Shown: positions 37,911 to 48,999 of the stretch, piece after piece
How the letters are laid out: every line of letters starts with the position of its first letter
Position numbering within the stretch: the first letter of the stretch is position 1
Source: Sordaria brevicollis
Lineage: Eukaryota > Ascomycota > Sordariomycetes > Sordariales > Sordariaceae
Direction: 5' to 3'
DNA: 64,000 bases
NCBI GenBank assembly: GCA_033439795.1
Contig: JAUTDP010000005.1
Coordinates: 2,881,001-2,945,000 of the forward strand
The notes under the pieces: model-generated
What the model was told of the DNA's origin: nothing
The model's input: the letters and a program-made list of their open reading frames with translations, nothing else
The model's database searches: none
Position numbers and translations under genes: made by a program

Positions 37911-38254
37911 TGACCGCCTGAACGGCTAGAATCCCGATATGAAGGAGAAGGCTGGGAGCTCAACCAAGACAGGGAAACCGGAGGAACTGCTTCGTGGCTT
38001 GTGGGATTGGGGATTTCGCAATCGCAGATACAGAGGAGGAGTCTTCGGGTTTACCAATAGTTGACGTTCTGCATTTGCTTCGTGTCTCTTCCTCTAGCCT
38101 AGGGGCCCTTTCATATTCTTCTTAAATTGTCCCTAAGTATCTTTTTAACATCATTGAAACACTTGCTTACATAGACGTGAAGATTCCAACAAATATGCTA
38201 TATATCACTTCAGTTATTACCTCTAACATCACCTCAACGACGTCTACTGCCGGG

Positions 38255-38764
38255 GCTCTTCTGCCCGTTCCCAGTGCTTTATCCCGGCTTGCTAGGTCTA
38301 GCTTTCTGTCGCCAGCACCTCAAGAACAGGTTCAGCGAGGCCCAGGAGGCTGTCATTAACGACGGCTATGCCAAAGGATTTTATGCCCGCTCCCGTTGTT
38401 TCGCTACCGGTCTTAATGCCCAAGGACTGTGCGAAGAGTGCCGTCAGATTGGTCGGGCTACCCGAGCGCGGCGTAGGATTCATTCAGCGCTGAACAAGAG
38501 GCTGCTATTAATGACGGGTATAGCAAGGGATACTACGCGTGTTCCAAATGCTACGAAACTGGCCTTACGGCTAAGGGCCTCTGCCCTGACTGCCTCAACA
38601 CTGGTCGCGCTACCAAAGGTAGGCGCAGGGCCAACATCCCCAAGGTTGGGGGAACCCATGGAAAGGGACTCAAGCGCGGTCCCAGGAAGGACCGCGATGG
38701 TCCTTCTGGCAGTGGCATGGGTGGTGGTTCGATGAACACCGCCAAAGCCCTTTTGGTGTCATGA
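38255..38764 (+). pseudogene. Array copy 5: mosaic of three C-terminal modules
   Basis: The first piece resembles copy 3 (CFIPGL at DNA level near 38270). The second, from LAFCRQHL, follows copy 6 through RSRCFATGL and CEEC to IGRATRARRR. The third, in another frame, starts FSAEQEAAINDGY and has CSKC, CPDC and a KRGPRKDRDG tail ending at TGA 38762-38764. No N-terminal half or TAG hairpin is present. It looks like the product of unequal exchange between family members. Confidence 0.75.
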
Positions 38765-39113
38765 TGGGTTATACCGTTGCTTGAGGAATTGAGGGATTCT
38801 TCATACCTCTGACTGAAGAGAACTTTCTATTTTCGAGAGCTTACGTGAAAGTGGGTGCTTGCTGCTTCACAGGTGACCACACGCCCAAGAATAAGGATGG
38901 CCAGCCCCATCATGCGAGAGTATCCTAGATACCACCAAGGGCTGGGTGAGGATCAGTTGGCAGAGTAACTCCGTGGACGCGTGAATACCTCTAGAGTAGG
39001 TAGGTCACGGCCAGGCATGTGGGGCCAGGGCAGTACCACGTGGTCCCCGTCTGGGAAGCGAACGGCTCAGGCCAGAAGGTCCCGTTCTGCTAGCGCGGTT
39101 TTGACTTCAAGTA

Positions 39114-39194
39114 CACTGTGTTCTGCTCGAATCCATGAGCCATTCACACGTCCGTTGATCAAGGTTTACTGATAGGTAATTACCGTATTTAAAC
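39114..39194 (+). promoter_or_regulatory. Promoter block of array copy 6
   Basis: Same 37 bp block and GTATTTAAAC element, with the same 34 bp spacing, as at 34360-34440. A CTAGCGCGGTTTT element just upstream (39090-39102) recurs at 41203-41215 before copy 7. Confidence 0.7.
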
Positions 39195-39511
39195 TCGCCC
39201 ACCCGCCACTTCTGCTTTCTGAAAAAAACATCATCAGGACACAACAAACAACAAAGCGACATCCAAATACGATCGCCTTCTAAAACAACAACTTGACAAG
39301 CAGCTGTCGCTCACGCTTTTTGGCTCGTTGGTGACACCTGCAAGTCTTCCGGGTGTTATCGCTGGCGCTCTTTGCTCTCGGCCTACTTGCTTTGTTTGAG
39401 AATACAACCACGACGCCTCTACCAGTCTACCTTGACCGACAATAGGCTGTCTACAAAGCATCAAAAAGAAGCACCACCTGGTCTATCAAAGACAAAGAAA
39501 CAGCTTTCACA

Positions 39512-40619
39512 ATGGAGAATCACGATTACTCCAACAACTATTCCGACTATCCCCCTCTTCCGGGCGACGGCGCTTTTCAGGCCCCTGAGCAGGTAGGAAG
39601 CATTCCACCTCACCACACCTTGACCTTGACGTTAACAATAGGGTGAAAGGGACATAACTATGGCTACTACATGCCTAATGCCATGAATAACGCCCACAAT
39701 CCCGCTTTGGAGCATAACGTTCAGGTGAGTTCTCTTCTTTCTGGTCCATCTTCCTCGACGGTCTTTGTCAGATACTTACAGATTGCAAAAGGACCATGGC
39801 TATGCCAACGCCCCCGGCAGTCACACCGCCTATCAGAACAACTGGCAGCCTGACGGACTCGTGGGCTACAATCCCGCCTGGAATGGTGGCCACTATCACC
39901 CTCTTCCCATTGACCCGATGCACGAACCAGCCGCCGCTCCCCTTGCGTCCAACACCGGTCATGGCAACCACCCTTTTGCAGGATCCAATCCCATTACCCC
40001 TGGAACCGTCGCTAGCAACACTGTTGGCAGCTCCTCCAACGAGTCGATTCCCAGTGACCCGATGATCGGCATGAATTCATTTACCGCCAACGCCACTGGC
40101 TCGAATCACCCTAACCAGAACGGAGCCGTTGGCCACCCCTCTAACAACCCCTCGACTCCCATGGAGCATATGCATGTTAATCCGATCAACCCCAGCGCTA
40201 CCGTCTCGACCCCTCTTGGCCAGGCTGGAACACCTGGCGGTAATCAGGGCCCGGTGCCAGTCCAGGCCCGCGAGCGAATTGTCGTGGACAAGATATGCGA
40301 CAAAAAAGGCTGTATGACACTGGTTTAGGCACCCGGTGTCGCTTTCTGTCGCAGACATCTTAGAAACAGGTTCAGCGAGGCCCACGAGGCTGTAATTAAT
40401 GATAGCTATAACAAAGGCTATTATGCCTGCTCCCGTTGTTTCGCCACCGGCCTAGATGCCCAGGGACTATGCGAAGAGTGCCGAGAGATTGGCCGGGCCA
40501 CCCGCGCCCGCCGTAAGGCCAATATTCCGCCTACTGGCGGAATCCACGGAAAGGGCCGTAAGCGCGGTCCCCGCAAGGACCGCGACGGCGCCAGTGGGGC
40601 CATGGGTGGCTCGGCCTAA
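39512..40619 (+). CDS. Array copy 6: paralogue of copy 3 with TAG inside the Cys module
   Basis: Exons 39512-39592, 39650-39724 and 39792-40619, with the same exon phases as copy 3. Both acceptors are AAAG-type, chosen because earlier AGs break the frame. The 230 codons before TAG 40326-40328 share YANAPGS and DGLVGYNPAWNGG with copy 3 and are Asn/Pro/Ser-rich afterwards. The frame continues for 96 codons to TAA 40617-40619. It encodes AFCRRHL, CSRC, CEEC, IGRATRARR and a basic KRGPRKDRDG tail. Read as Trp, the TAG gives C-x4-C-x11-C-x2-H and a 327-residue protein. Function unknown. The hairpin stem differs from copy 3 by compensatory changes. Confidence 0.82.
40316..40340 (+). promoter_or_regulatory. 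RNA hairpin presenting TAG of copy 6
   Basis: GACACTGG pairs with CCGGTGTC (8 bp, one U-G). The loop is TTTAGGCAC. Compared with copy 3 the two outermost pairs have changed on both sides and still pair. Confidence 0.8.
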
Positions 40620-41436
40620 ATGACCGCTTGAAAGGTCAGAATCCAAATAAGGAGAAGGTTCAAGGTTGCAAGTATAGGACGGGCATACCCGAGGAATTTG
40701 TCATTTGTGGGATTGGGGGGTCTGGCAAATACGGAAGAATCTTTGGGGCGACTACTATTACCTTAGCTTTCTTGATGCACTTCGCATGTTAGAAGCCTTA
40801 TGAGCTGTGAATGACTTTATTTTCTCTCTTTGGTTGTTCTCCTAGAGGTAGCCACTACATCAATGTTTGTATTTCTCGCCAGGCAGCCTGTTGCGGTTCC
40901 TTTTGGGTCCCCGCTTCTCTTGGGTTCTTTGAGAGTCCTCATGATTTCCCGAGTTCGGGATGTCGTAGTGTCTTTGCTCCTTGTCCACCTGTTTCTCGTC
41001 TGCCTGCTTCTTTCCTGATCAAGGCACGCCCAGCCACAAGGCTAGCCACTGTGTGATAGCCTTCACTTTGTCTCCCAGAGGGACTGGCGAGGCATTGACC
41101 AGGCTGTTGCCGCGGGCGTGTAATGGACGTACCTGCTAGCTGCCCGTGAAGAGTCTCAGCCGTCTGGCGGGTGAAGAAGGGAAACATGGAGCCCCCGTCT
41201 GACTAGCGCGGTTTTTGTGGACCGCCCAGTCAGGTGCCTTGCACTATTTAAGAGCTACAAATCCCAACCGACCTCATCTCTTTCTGTCGTGCATCACTCA
41301 TCATCCTCCTTTTGCCGGCAGCACATCCGCACTTCGCAAAAGTCAGAAGCTTACAGGCATACATCTCGTCCGCTTCGGAAGTACAGGACGTAAAAATTAG
41401 TGCTTTTAGCTTGGTTTGAGGAACAAAAAACAAGAG
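40620..41436. other. 3' flank of copy 6 and promoter region of copy 7
   Basis: The 3' flank keeps the GGGATTGGGGGG block. Near 41203 lies the CTAGCGCGGTTTT element shared with copy 6, followed by a CTATTTAAG TATA-like element at about 41244. No gene is seen. Confidence 0.55.
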
Positions 41437-42316
41437 GTAAGACCAGACTCCAATAACATCGGATTTGAGGTTGAACTTTATTTTCGACGTACTAATAACC
41501 AATCACAGCAAGGAGATTAACTCTTCGTCCGTTTACGACAAGAGCAACCAACCAAATGGACAACAATCCCTTGGACAGCGAGACATCCATCGCCAATAAC
41601 GACGCCAACAAATCCACCATGGACAGCAATCAGTCTAGTATGGACGATCAGCCCCCCAAGGCCTCTACGGATGTCATGGATTGCGATATCGATCCCAACC
41701 TTCCGAAATATACTTCCGTCAAGTATACCGCCACCGGCATTGTTTTCGAGACCGAGGACGACGATTCTTTGAACCCTAACATCACCGTCCACGAGATGGA
41801 GCCCGCCATCAAATGGATGAAGATATCAACCACCATATCCCCATGACCAACGAGAATGCCGCCATCGACATGGGCTCTACCATTAACAACAACCCTATGA
41901 CCATCGCGGCCGCCCCTGCCCCTGCCGAGTCCGGTAACGACGAGACCCATGACAACCCCCCCACCACCCCCAACGGTGCCGTCGGCGCCCACAACCAAGC
42001 CACTAAGCGTAAACGCATCGTTATCACGAAGAAATGCCAGAAGTGCCCCGCCCTCGTCTAGGCGCCGAGGAAGACCTTCTGTCATAAGCACTTGAAGAAT
42101 TCCTGGACCGACGAGCAAAATGCCATCATCCAGGCGCGCCACGCTCGTGGCATGTACACCTGCTCCAGGTGTGGCATAGCCGAGGTCGACACCGCCCGCT
42201 TGTGCGCCAATTGTCTGCAAGTCGGCAACGATACGAAGGCCCGCCGCGCTGCCGGAATCCCCAAACGGGGTGGCAAGCACAGTAAGGGTCTTAAGAGAAG
42301 TGGAAACGCGGTCTAA
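41437..42316 (+). CDS. Array copy 7: Asp/Asn/Met-rich paralogue with TAG and one frameshift
   Basis: A 72 bp leader intron (41437-41508, GTAAGA donor, TACTAATAAC branch) precedes ATG 41556. The start is MDNNPLDSETS. At about 41811 the frame must shift by one base: ATC-AA-ATG suggests a missing A in an A run. The frame then runs through MDEDIN to KKCQKCPALV and TAG 42059-42061. It continues for 84 codons to TAA 42314-42316 with TFCHKHL, CSRC, CANC and a basic KRGGKHSKG tail. Ligand spacing is C-x2-C-x11-C-x2-H. The frameshift could be a real lesion or a sequence error; no intron of the right length fits. The TAG sits in a 5 bp hairpin with the standard 9 nt loop. Confidence 0.72.
42052..42070 (+). 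promoter_or_regulatory. RNA hairpin presenting TAG of copy 7
   Basis: CCTCG pairs perfectly with CGAGG. The loop TCTAGGCGC is identical to copy 3. The protein has Arg instead of Gly after the Pro, so the pairing is kept although the amino acid changed. Confidence 0.75.
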
Positions 42317-42694
42317 GAAAACGGCCAAGGCCTTTAGACTTCAGTGGCCTACGCCCGGTGGCATTGAACTGAAGTCCAGCTGTGTTCCCTAGGTTGCCAG
42401 GAGGTTTGATTGGAGAACAACGGAGAAGTGACGGCACAAAGCCAGCGCAACTCTTCAATCGTGGAGGATTCGGGGGGGTTCGCCATGGTAAAGGAGCTGA
42501 GGAGGTGCTTCATCAGTTGCTAAACGTTGTTGTATCCGTTGTTATTACGATATAACTTTTCTGGAGGACAGAATATTACACCGTCCTCGTACTATATATC
42601 CCTGCTGTCGCTTTTCTCTTTGTGATTGATTCACCCATTGGTTCCCTTGTTTCTCCACCTCTCTTGTACTTGAGGACTACCGGAGCATACGTAA

Positions 42695-42990
42695 AGCCCG
42701 GAGCGACGCGGGAACGCGATCATCCAAGCGCGCCACGCTCGTGGCGGATACATCTGCTCTGGGTGTGGAAAAAATGAGGAAGACACCCCTCGTTTGTGCG
42801 CCGACTGCTTGAAGTCGAGAACGTCGCCGAAGGCTGTATGTTCCTGTCGAGCCTCGACCCTCCATTGTAATCGACAAGCTGTGCAAGAAAGAAGGCTGCC
42901 TCACACTGGTCTAGGCGCCCGGTGTGATGTTTTGCCGACGCCACCTGAAAATTCCGTTCTCCGCGGCCCGCGAGGCTGCCATATGGTAAA
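42695..42990 (+). pseudogene. Array copy 8: mosaic with TAG and hairpin
   Basis: The 5' piece matches the distal module of copy 7 (IIQARHARGGY, CSGC, RLCADC). It is joined in a different frame to a copy 3-like segment reading RPSIVIDKLCKKEGC and LTLV, then TAG 42912-42914, then MFCRRHL and FSAAREAA, after which a stop follows. The order (distal module before proximal module) shows rearrangement. It is probably not functional as a protein gene. Confidence 0.78.
42901..42927 (+). promoter_or_regulatory. RNA hairpin presenting TAG of copy 8
   Basis: TCACACTGG pairs with CCGGTGTGA over 9 bp (one U-G), loop TCTAGGCGC. It is the longest unbroken stem in the set. Confidence 0.7.
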
Positions 42991-44030
42991 GGCCTTAAGG
43001 AGGGCAGCTGTGAAGGAAAGAAGGGAACAGGTCGAGACGAGGCACGACTCGACATCAAATCGGTCGTGGACTCACCTTCTTCTTCAAGTATTGTAAGAGT
43101 CGGGTTAGGGACGACCCGAGTTGACTTCCATACATAAGTACATAGTCGAGAGGTCGAACTTCGACTCGATCTCTCTCCTGAATAAATCATCGCATTCCAT
43201 GATCATCCAATTCATCAAAAACGTCACGTCGTAAACTCGTGCCATCTGACAGCAGCATACCTACTAGCCTAGGTACTTCTAGGTAGAAGACAAAAGTGCC
43301 TGATAAGTTAGGTACCTGTAAGTGTCGAGGTACTATTTGTCCGCCCTGGTTGTTTTTTCCTTTCTATGTCTTTGCGTTGTTCTTCCAACTTCTTTGTTCG
43401 TGTCCTCTCGTAGCTTTGTCTCCATAGAGGTAGAGGTAACAGTGTCTTGTTGGTATGCCGCTCCTGTTGCTGTGATCGTCGGGAACTCGGAGGTGCTGTT
43501 ATTTTCCCCGTGGAGGTATTCCAAGGGGACTTGTTCGCTTCCATGACGGACTGACCTCTCCCAACTTCCATTTCACTGTCTCCTGCCTCGTTCTATTCTC
43601 TCCCTCCGTCCCGAAGCTGCCCAAATCTCTTCAGAGGTTACCTGACAGATGGAAATGGCTCGCCTGGACTCTGATGTTCAAGCTGCTTTAGCCGGCAAGT
43701 TGGAAAGAGTTTGGTGTTGAGGCGGACTCCGTCGCAACCAGAGTCAGGCATCAGGACCACTTGTGGTGCCATTTCGATGAAACTAAAAACCCAATCTCTC
43801 TTCACACCATCTTATCTTCCAACAACCGTCACCAACCAAAAAGTCAACGGAGAGCTTTCCGTACCATAACATCGGCTCAACAGGAAGCAACAGCGCCGAG
43901 CAGGCTGTGGTCTGTCACTGGAAACTCTGGACCTGCGTGTGGTTCTTCTCCTTCGCTTTGAAGTCCGAACAAAGCCCCAGGTAAGACACTCGTCAAGGCA
44001 GGGCACCACAACAAAGGCGAGACACTAACA
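42991..44030. other. Intergenic, no recognisable gene
   Basis: Short frames only. The part after 43.7 kb is A/C-rich leader-like sequence before the next family member. Confidence 0.4.
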
Positions 44031-44394
44031 ATGACACGGGCAAGCAAGCGTTTCCAGAAACAGACCAGTGCACTGGAAGGCACCTGCCCGATGACTTACG
44101 AATGCACCTTCGACGAGGGCGGCTCAACGCCTGAGCAAGACACTCACGACTACCTCTGCTCTCCCACGACGACGGGGCTGCCCAAGCCGACGAACGCGAG
44201 CCGTACCTCCACGACAGTAGTTCAAGCCTGCCATCCGTGACGAAGACATCGACCCTCGCCTGCTCGGTCACACCGCTGGCACTCCCGTCCCCGAGATACG
44301 TTTTGATCTTGCCGACAACGTTGATCAGGCTGGTGACAAAGCCACCCAGCCGGCGGCGAGGACGGCAAAGCCAGCCGCAATGCTGTCGAGGCCA

Positions 44395-44515
44395 GCCAAG
44401 TTGACAAGGACATCAACTCCGCCACGAACGAGTACGCCGACTCCGACACGAACGAGTACCTCTATGCCGACTCCGCCACGAACGAGTACGCCGACTTCGA
44501 CACGAACGAAGACAC
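44395..44515 (+). repeat. Coding minisatellite in copy 9
   Basis: Units built on ACGAACGAGTACGCCGACTC recur about four times and give a Thr/Pro/Arg-rich run in the open frame. Confidence 0.85.
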
Positions 44516-44690
44516 TTGGACAACGACTCCAACACGAACGACACACCGACACGCACATGACCACCGATATCGCAAGACTCACCTACGACGAGAACTACTT
44601 TGCGCCCCATGACCCCATCAAAGGCAGACCCTACAACGTTGCGCGCAACCCGATCGTCATCACCAATCTTCACCAGCAGAAAGGCTGCTC

Positions 44691-44715
44691 CTCACTGGCC
44701 TAGGCGGTCATTGAG
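44691..44715 (+). promoter_or_regulatory. RNA hairpin presenting TAG of copy 9
   Basis: CTCACTGG pairs with TCATTGAG in seven of eight positions (one C-U mismatch, one G-U). The loop is CCTAGGCGG. Confidence 0.6.
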
Positions 44716-44960
44716 AGCCTTTCCTTTGCACGCATGGGCAATAGAGCAACTCTCGCTGGCCAATGTCGACGAGAACCACGGCCATGGCCTTCTTTCTTTG
44801 CTCGAAGAGTTTGAATGCCGACGTCCTTGAGTAACGCTTGTGCGACGATTGCTAAAGCAGTGTTCGCCAGACCCACAAGAGGCGTGTTGCCGGTGTCTCT
44901 CTGAAGGGCAAGGGTGACAAGTGGCAGGTGTCAGGGTGTTCATGCCAGAGGCGAGGAGGT

Positions 44961-45754
44961 AACGGGTTGAGCCAGCCAGCCGGGCATTGCGGAGAGACTG
45001 TTCAGTTTTTGACCGCTGGGTAGGAGGAGGTCAATGATGGACTGAACCGGTTGACAACCGTCCAGTTTCAACTGCTTTCGAAGAGACAGTTTCCCCAAAA
45101 AGTCTTTGTTCTCCATGTCTTTGATCTAGGCCTTTGTACTCAGGTGATCCATTGTTCTTGGTTGCACCTCCCCTTTGATCGGTCACTTCGTGCTATAGCG
45201 TCTCGTGAAGACGGCAATCCCATGGTGTGAGGTTGTCACTGCTTGGTTCGTTTCATTGCCTCTGTTGTCTGCGTATCAGAGCTGGACATCGATAGGCGTG
45301 ATGGCTGAGACCGAGCAAGCTGATAACAGCGGGGCAAACGATTTTGACGATGATGATCTGTTAGCATTCCTTAGCTGTTAGCCGCTGTATTCAGCGAGCT
45401 GCGCTATCACCAACACTTGATGGATACAGGTGTTGTGGTTGTCGGGAAGATGCTGCCCAACTTCTCGCTTATCGATAAGGCCCGCCGCCCCTTTTCGTCC
45501 TTGGGAAGACACTCCGAATTTCCGTGCCCAAATGCTCGTTTTTTGAGGTGCCAAGTCTGGTTCCATCTGAAAATTTAGTCGGACTCCAGCGGTACGTGGT
45601 CTTTGCTTGTGTTGCACTGTCGCCGTCATATCAACAACATACCAGCCCAAGCTGCCGCTTCTGGCCAACATCACTCTTACCACGCCCGTTGTCACTGCAG
45701 CCCACGTGAAGCCATCAACAAAGCAAGGACAACCAAACAAGCAAGCTTCCGACA
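44961..45754 (+). other. Intergenic; promoter region of copy 10
   Basis: A block reading GGGAAGACACTCCGAATTTC at about 45503, and a later CGGACTCCAGCG / GTGGTCTTTGCTTG pair, recur diverged upstream of copy 11 (about 47303-47410). The promoter was therefore duplicated with the gene. Confidence 0.55.
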
Positions 45755-46656
45755 ATGGCTAACAACACCAAGAAGCCGTGGCCTGACGACTACCCGCCAA
45801 AGGAGACTTTGGATCCGAGGCTCTTCGAGCCCGTTGAGGTCCCTGATCCTGTGATCATCAAGGTAAGTGCTGTGCAATCAGGACAGTGAGAAGCGTTGTA
45901 AGCGTTGACTGACAGAAGTGTTCGCCCCAGGTCACCTACAGCCATCCCGTTGGCTTGTCTTTTGAGCCCGAGGGCTACGGTGCCGAGCCCTTCGATCCAT
46001 CCCTTGCGGCCATCGATCCGTACGTCCGTCACGACGACCAAGAGGTTGAGAACTTCGGTCCGGCCCTTCATACCGACAAGACTAACAACAATGTCGACGC
46101 CGACCCTTCCGAGTTCGTCGCCGTCGGCTCTCCCTCTCCGCTGTCGCCCGATGCCAAAGATGCGAAGCCCTTCAGCGCTATCACGACTCCAAGCAACCTT
46201 CCCCAGAAGGCCGAGAAGGACACCAAACCAACCGCCGACGGCCAACCTCACCCAAAGCCTATCACCCCTCCTGAGGGTAAAACGTGCAAAGGCCCCAAGG
46301 ACAAGAAGACCAAGCAGCGAATCCCGTGCGAGGCGCCTATCTAGCAGCCGGGCGCGCGCATGTGTATCGATCACTTGCTCCCGCGTCGCAGTAACAAACT
46401 CCGCCGGGTCATCGAGTCGCGTCACGCTATGGGAATCTTGTGCTGTTCCGGATGCCTTTGGGGCATTGCTCCTAGCCAGAATGTCCGCTGCAGCGAGTGC
46501 CAGGATAAAGAGAAGGCGCGTAAGGACAAGGAGTCTGGTACCATGCCGAGCGTGGTCAAGAACGCTGAGAAGTCGTCGGCCTCCGGTTCTGCTAACGGCG
46601 TTGACAAGGTGATTAGTGGCCGTGTTGACAAGAAGACGGGCCAGCCCAAGAAGTAG
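45755..46656 (+). CDS. Array copy 10: DPRLF-type paralogue with TAG inside the Cys module
   Basis: Exons 45755-45862 and 45931-46656; the 68 bp intron has a GTAAGT donor, GACTGAC branch and CCCAG acceptor. The first exon encodes MANNTKKPWPDDYPP and LDPRLFEP. The 173 codons before TAG 46342-46344 end KTCKGPKDKKT, then PCEAPI. The frame continues 103 codons to TAG 46654-46656: QPGARMCIDHL, LCCSGC, RCSEC, a Ser/Lys-rich linker and the terminal VISGRVDKK shared with copies 11 and 13. Trp at the TAG would give 277 residues with C-x13-C-x11-C-x2-H. Function unknown. UAG followed by CAG CCG also resembles leaky-stop contexts, so readthrough is an alternative. Confidence 0.85.
46327..46360 (+). promoter_or_regulatory. 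RNA hairpin presenting TAG of copy 10
   Basis: TGCG pairs with CGCA and GCGCC with GGCGC, separated by a small asymmetric bulge. The loop of 13 nt (11 nt if a U-G pair forms) contains the TAG. Confidence 0.65.
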
Positions 46657-48002
46657 GGGTCCGTAAGGACGACGCCACTATACGGAGACAAAGCACTAAG
46701 AGAGTGACAATGGGGCTGATCAGGATAGATGGAGTTAGCACTTAGCAGAGTATCAGCGGGACACTCTTCCGTCGTTGAAAGCTTGGAGCGGGTGATCGAG
46801 GAGTGGAACCGGCTGCCGTTTCGTTCGCATTGGAGACCGGTATCTCTCCCTACCATAGAGCGTTGCCCGAACAGTCACTTTGCCATCTTCCAGTTCCAGT
46901 CATTTCTGAGCCCGTGATACCAGATGTTGTTTGCCAGGATTCTCACCCCTCCGTTTTGTCACCTCGTCATAAGGCTTTGTCGTGAAAATACTACCGTCAT
47001 CGTGATATTCTCCGTCATTCCTTTTCTTCCGTCCCGTCGGCGCCGTCCCTGTGTATATAAATGTTGGCATCGCCCCTCCCAGATCGCTAAGATCGTTGAT
47101 TTTTAGTGGTTAAATGTTCATGTGTTAGCGTCAAGCCACTAGAACCCGCGAAAATCGCGTGTTGCGCTATCACTTACACACCACTGTTCCGTGCCTGTGC
47201 TTCGTGGCGGCTTGGCGGACCAGGACAGCGGGCACCACGGATAATCGCATATAACGAAGCCCCTTGCCCCGCCCTATTCGATTATCCGGTCTCATCTTAA
47301 GCGGGAGACACTCTGAATTCCTGCGTGGAATTGGCCATTTTGCTGGGCGTCGAACTTGAAATCATCTTAAACCCTTGAGGGACTCCACCCGGGTGTGGTC
47401 TGTGCTTGCGTTCCGCCGTGGCTGTAGAATCGACCCCCAAAGACATCTGCCGCTCCCAACTCTCCTTCGAATGCAACATCTGTTTTTTTGTCCCACGCCA
47501 TAACAAATCAGCGGCACCACATCTCCCAACACAGCGAGAACGATCGAAAACAACGGCAAGACCTGAATTCATCGAGCTTCTCAGGACGCGGGGCAAACAA
47601 CAAGATCACCATCTGTGACTCTCAAGCCTCCAGAAGTCCGAGGCGCGCTGTCACTCGAATCCGAATCCCGTCGCACGGTCTTCCAGAACAACTCAACAAG
47701 CCCACCTCCTTTCCTTCCCACATCTTTTCCTTCCCAAATCTCGCCGAGGCACTTGATCGAACACTTTGATCGTCACTTCGAGTTTCACCCTCGCTGTGGG
47801 AAATACCACTCCTGGAATCCGACTGCGCCGGCCTGGCTTCAACAAAAGTGGTCAGTGCGCTGGCCTGTATTCGCTCTCCCGCCCGCCGGGGTGTTCTTCC
47901 TTTCGTACCCTCACATCGATCCTCGCTATCGGGGCAAACTACTCTGAACTGGCAACAGCACAATAAGGGTCAACAGAGCCATTGCGCAACATCATCATCA
48001 TC
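46657..48002. other. Intergenic; promoter of copy 11
   Basis: No gene recognised. The block GGGAGACACTCTGAATTCC near 47303 matches the copy 10 upstream region. The last 400 bp are leader-like. Confidence 0.5.
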
Positions 48003-48999
48003 ATGTCGCGCACCATCCAAAACGTATTGCCTCCGGGCTACCCAAGCAAGGACATTCTGGATCCTCGGCTCTTCAGCAAGAATCTCTTCGAGGTATAACT
48101 TGCCCATGTCCGAACGGCTGCTTTCAAACTCCTTCCTACATTTGTCTCTTGTTTCTCCTTCTTTCTTTTTTTTTTTTTTGTTTCTGCGCCAACAGTCCTA
48201 ACATGCCGTACAGGAAGCCAAGAATGAGCCAATCATGGTACCTCTCACGACCGCCGGCAGGCCCCACCTCACCCAAGGCGATTCGGCCGTTGACGACTGC
48301 AGTAACGACCGATCCAAATCTCAGGGAACCTTGAGCACCGGAACCGTCGACAAAAAGCCCTCTCTCAAGTCCACCAGCACCCGCATCATGGACCATGGGC
48401 TCTCCGACAAGGACTCCGTGGGAAACAACAAGTCCGTTTCGGAATCCCATAAACCCGGCGAGTTCGCTTATCCCGCTTCAACCAGAAAGACCGAAAAGGT
48501 CCTGCATAACGATGACCACAATGTCAAAGGCCAATCCCCGACCAAGGGGAAGCCCATTACGGTTTCACCAAAGGACCTCTGCAATGGGTACAAAGACAAA
48601 GACACCAAGCAACAGAAGCCTTGTGACTTTGAGGCAACCGTTTAGCAACCGGGAGCCCGCAAGTGCTTTGACCACCTTAACCCTCGTCCCAGCGCAGGTC
48701 TCGAAGCCCGCATTAAGGCTCGCCATGAAGATGGAATCTGGACGTGCACTGGTTGTGTCTCTAACACTGCTCCAATGCAAGGTGTGCGGTGCCAAAAGTG
48801 CTCCGCCAGAAAGAAGGGCCCAGCGCATGGCAATCTTGATCAGGCCGAATATGGTAGTCAAGGAGGAGCTAGCATGGAGGATGCGGGCGGAAGCGAGGCT
48901 TCGTCGTCGTCGCACCCGAAGTCTTCCGAGTCGGTGATCGTCGCCAGCACCCACAAGGTCATTGCGGGAAGGGTTACGAAGAAGAAAGCCACGAAGTAG
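48003..48999 (+). CDS. Array copy 11: DPRLF-type paralogue with TAG inside the Cys module
   Basis: Exons 48003-48092 and 48214-48999; the intron has a T-rich tract, a CCTAAC branch and TACAG acceptor. Exon 1 ends SKDILDPRLFSKNLFE, parallel to copy 10. The 173 codons before TAG 48643-48645 end LCNGYKDKDTKQQKPC and DFEATV. The frame continues 117 codons to TAG 48997-48999 with QPGARKCFDHL, WTCTGC, RCQKC, a Ser/Gly/Glu linker and VIAGRVTKKK. Trp at the TAG gives 291 residues. The UAG-CAA-CCG context is close to the CAR-YYA leaky-stop motif. Function unknown; probable zinc binding. Confidence 0.85.
48633..48657 (+). promoter_or_regulatory. RNA hairpin presenting TAG of copy 11
   Basis: GGC pairs with GCC and CCG with CGG around a 2x2 AA/GA mismatch, like copy 1. 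The loop is TTTAGCAAC. Confidence 0.65.

Larger units (their letters stand above)
44031..44960 (+). pseudogene. Array copy 9: proximal half open up to TAG, distal module decayed
   Basis: From 44221 a frame is open for 160 codons to TAG 44701-44703. It starts FKPAIRDEDIDPRLL, which matches the DPRLF N-terminal motif of copies 10 and 11, and ends NPIVITN and QQKGCSSLA. The first Cys of the module is replaced. An upstream exon from ATG 44031 is possible. After the TAG the Cys/His residues are lost and the frame ends at TGA. Only a shifted remnant (LCDDC, later KGKG) near 44840-44910 recalls copy 7. So this copy seems to have lost its distal half. Confidence 0.65.

Noticed and set aside
41556..41846. 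Copy 7 as two separate genes
   Set aside because: The second frame starts within the first, lacks its own promoter, and a single missing A reconnects them.
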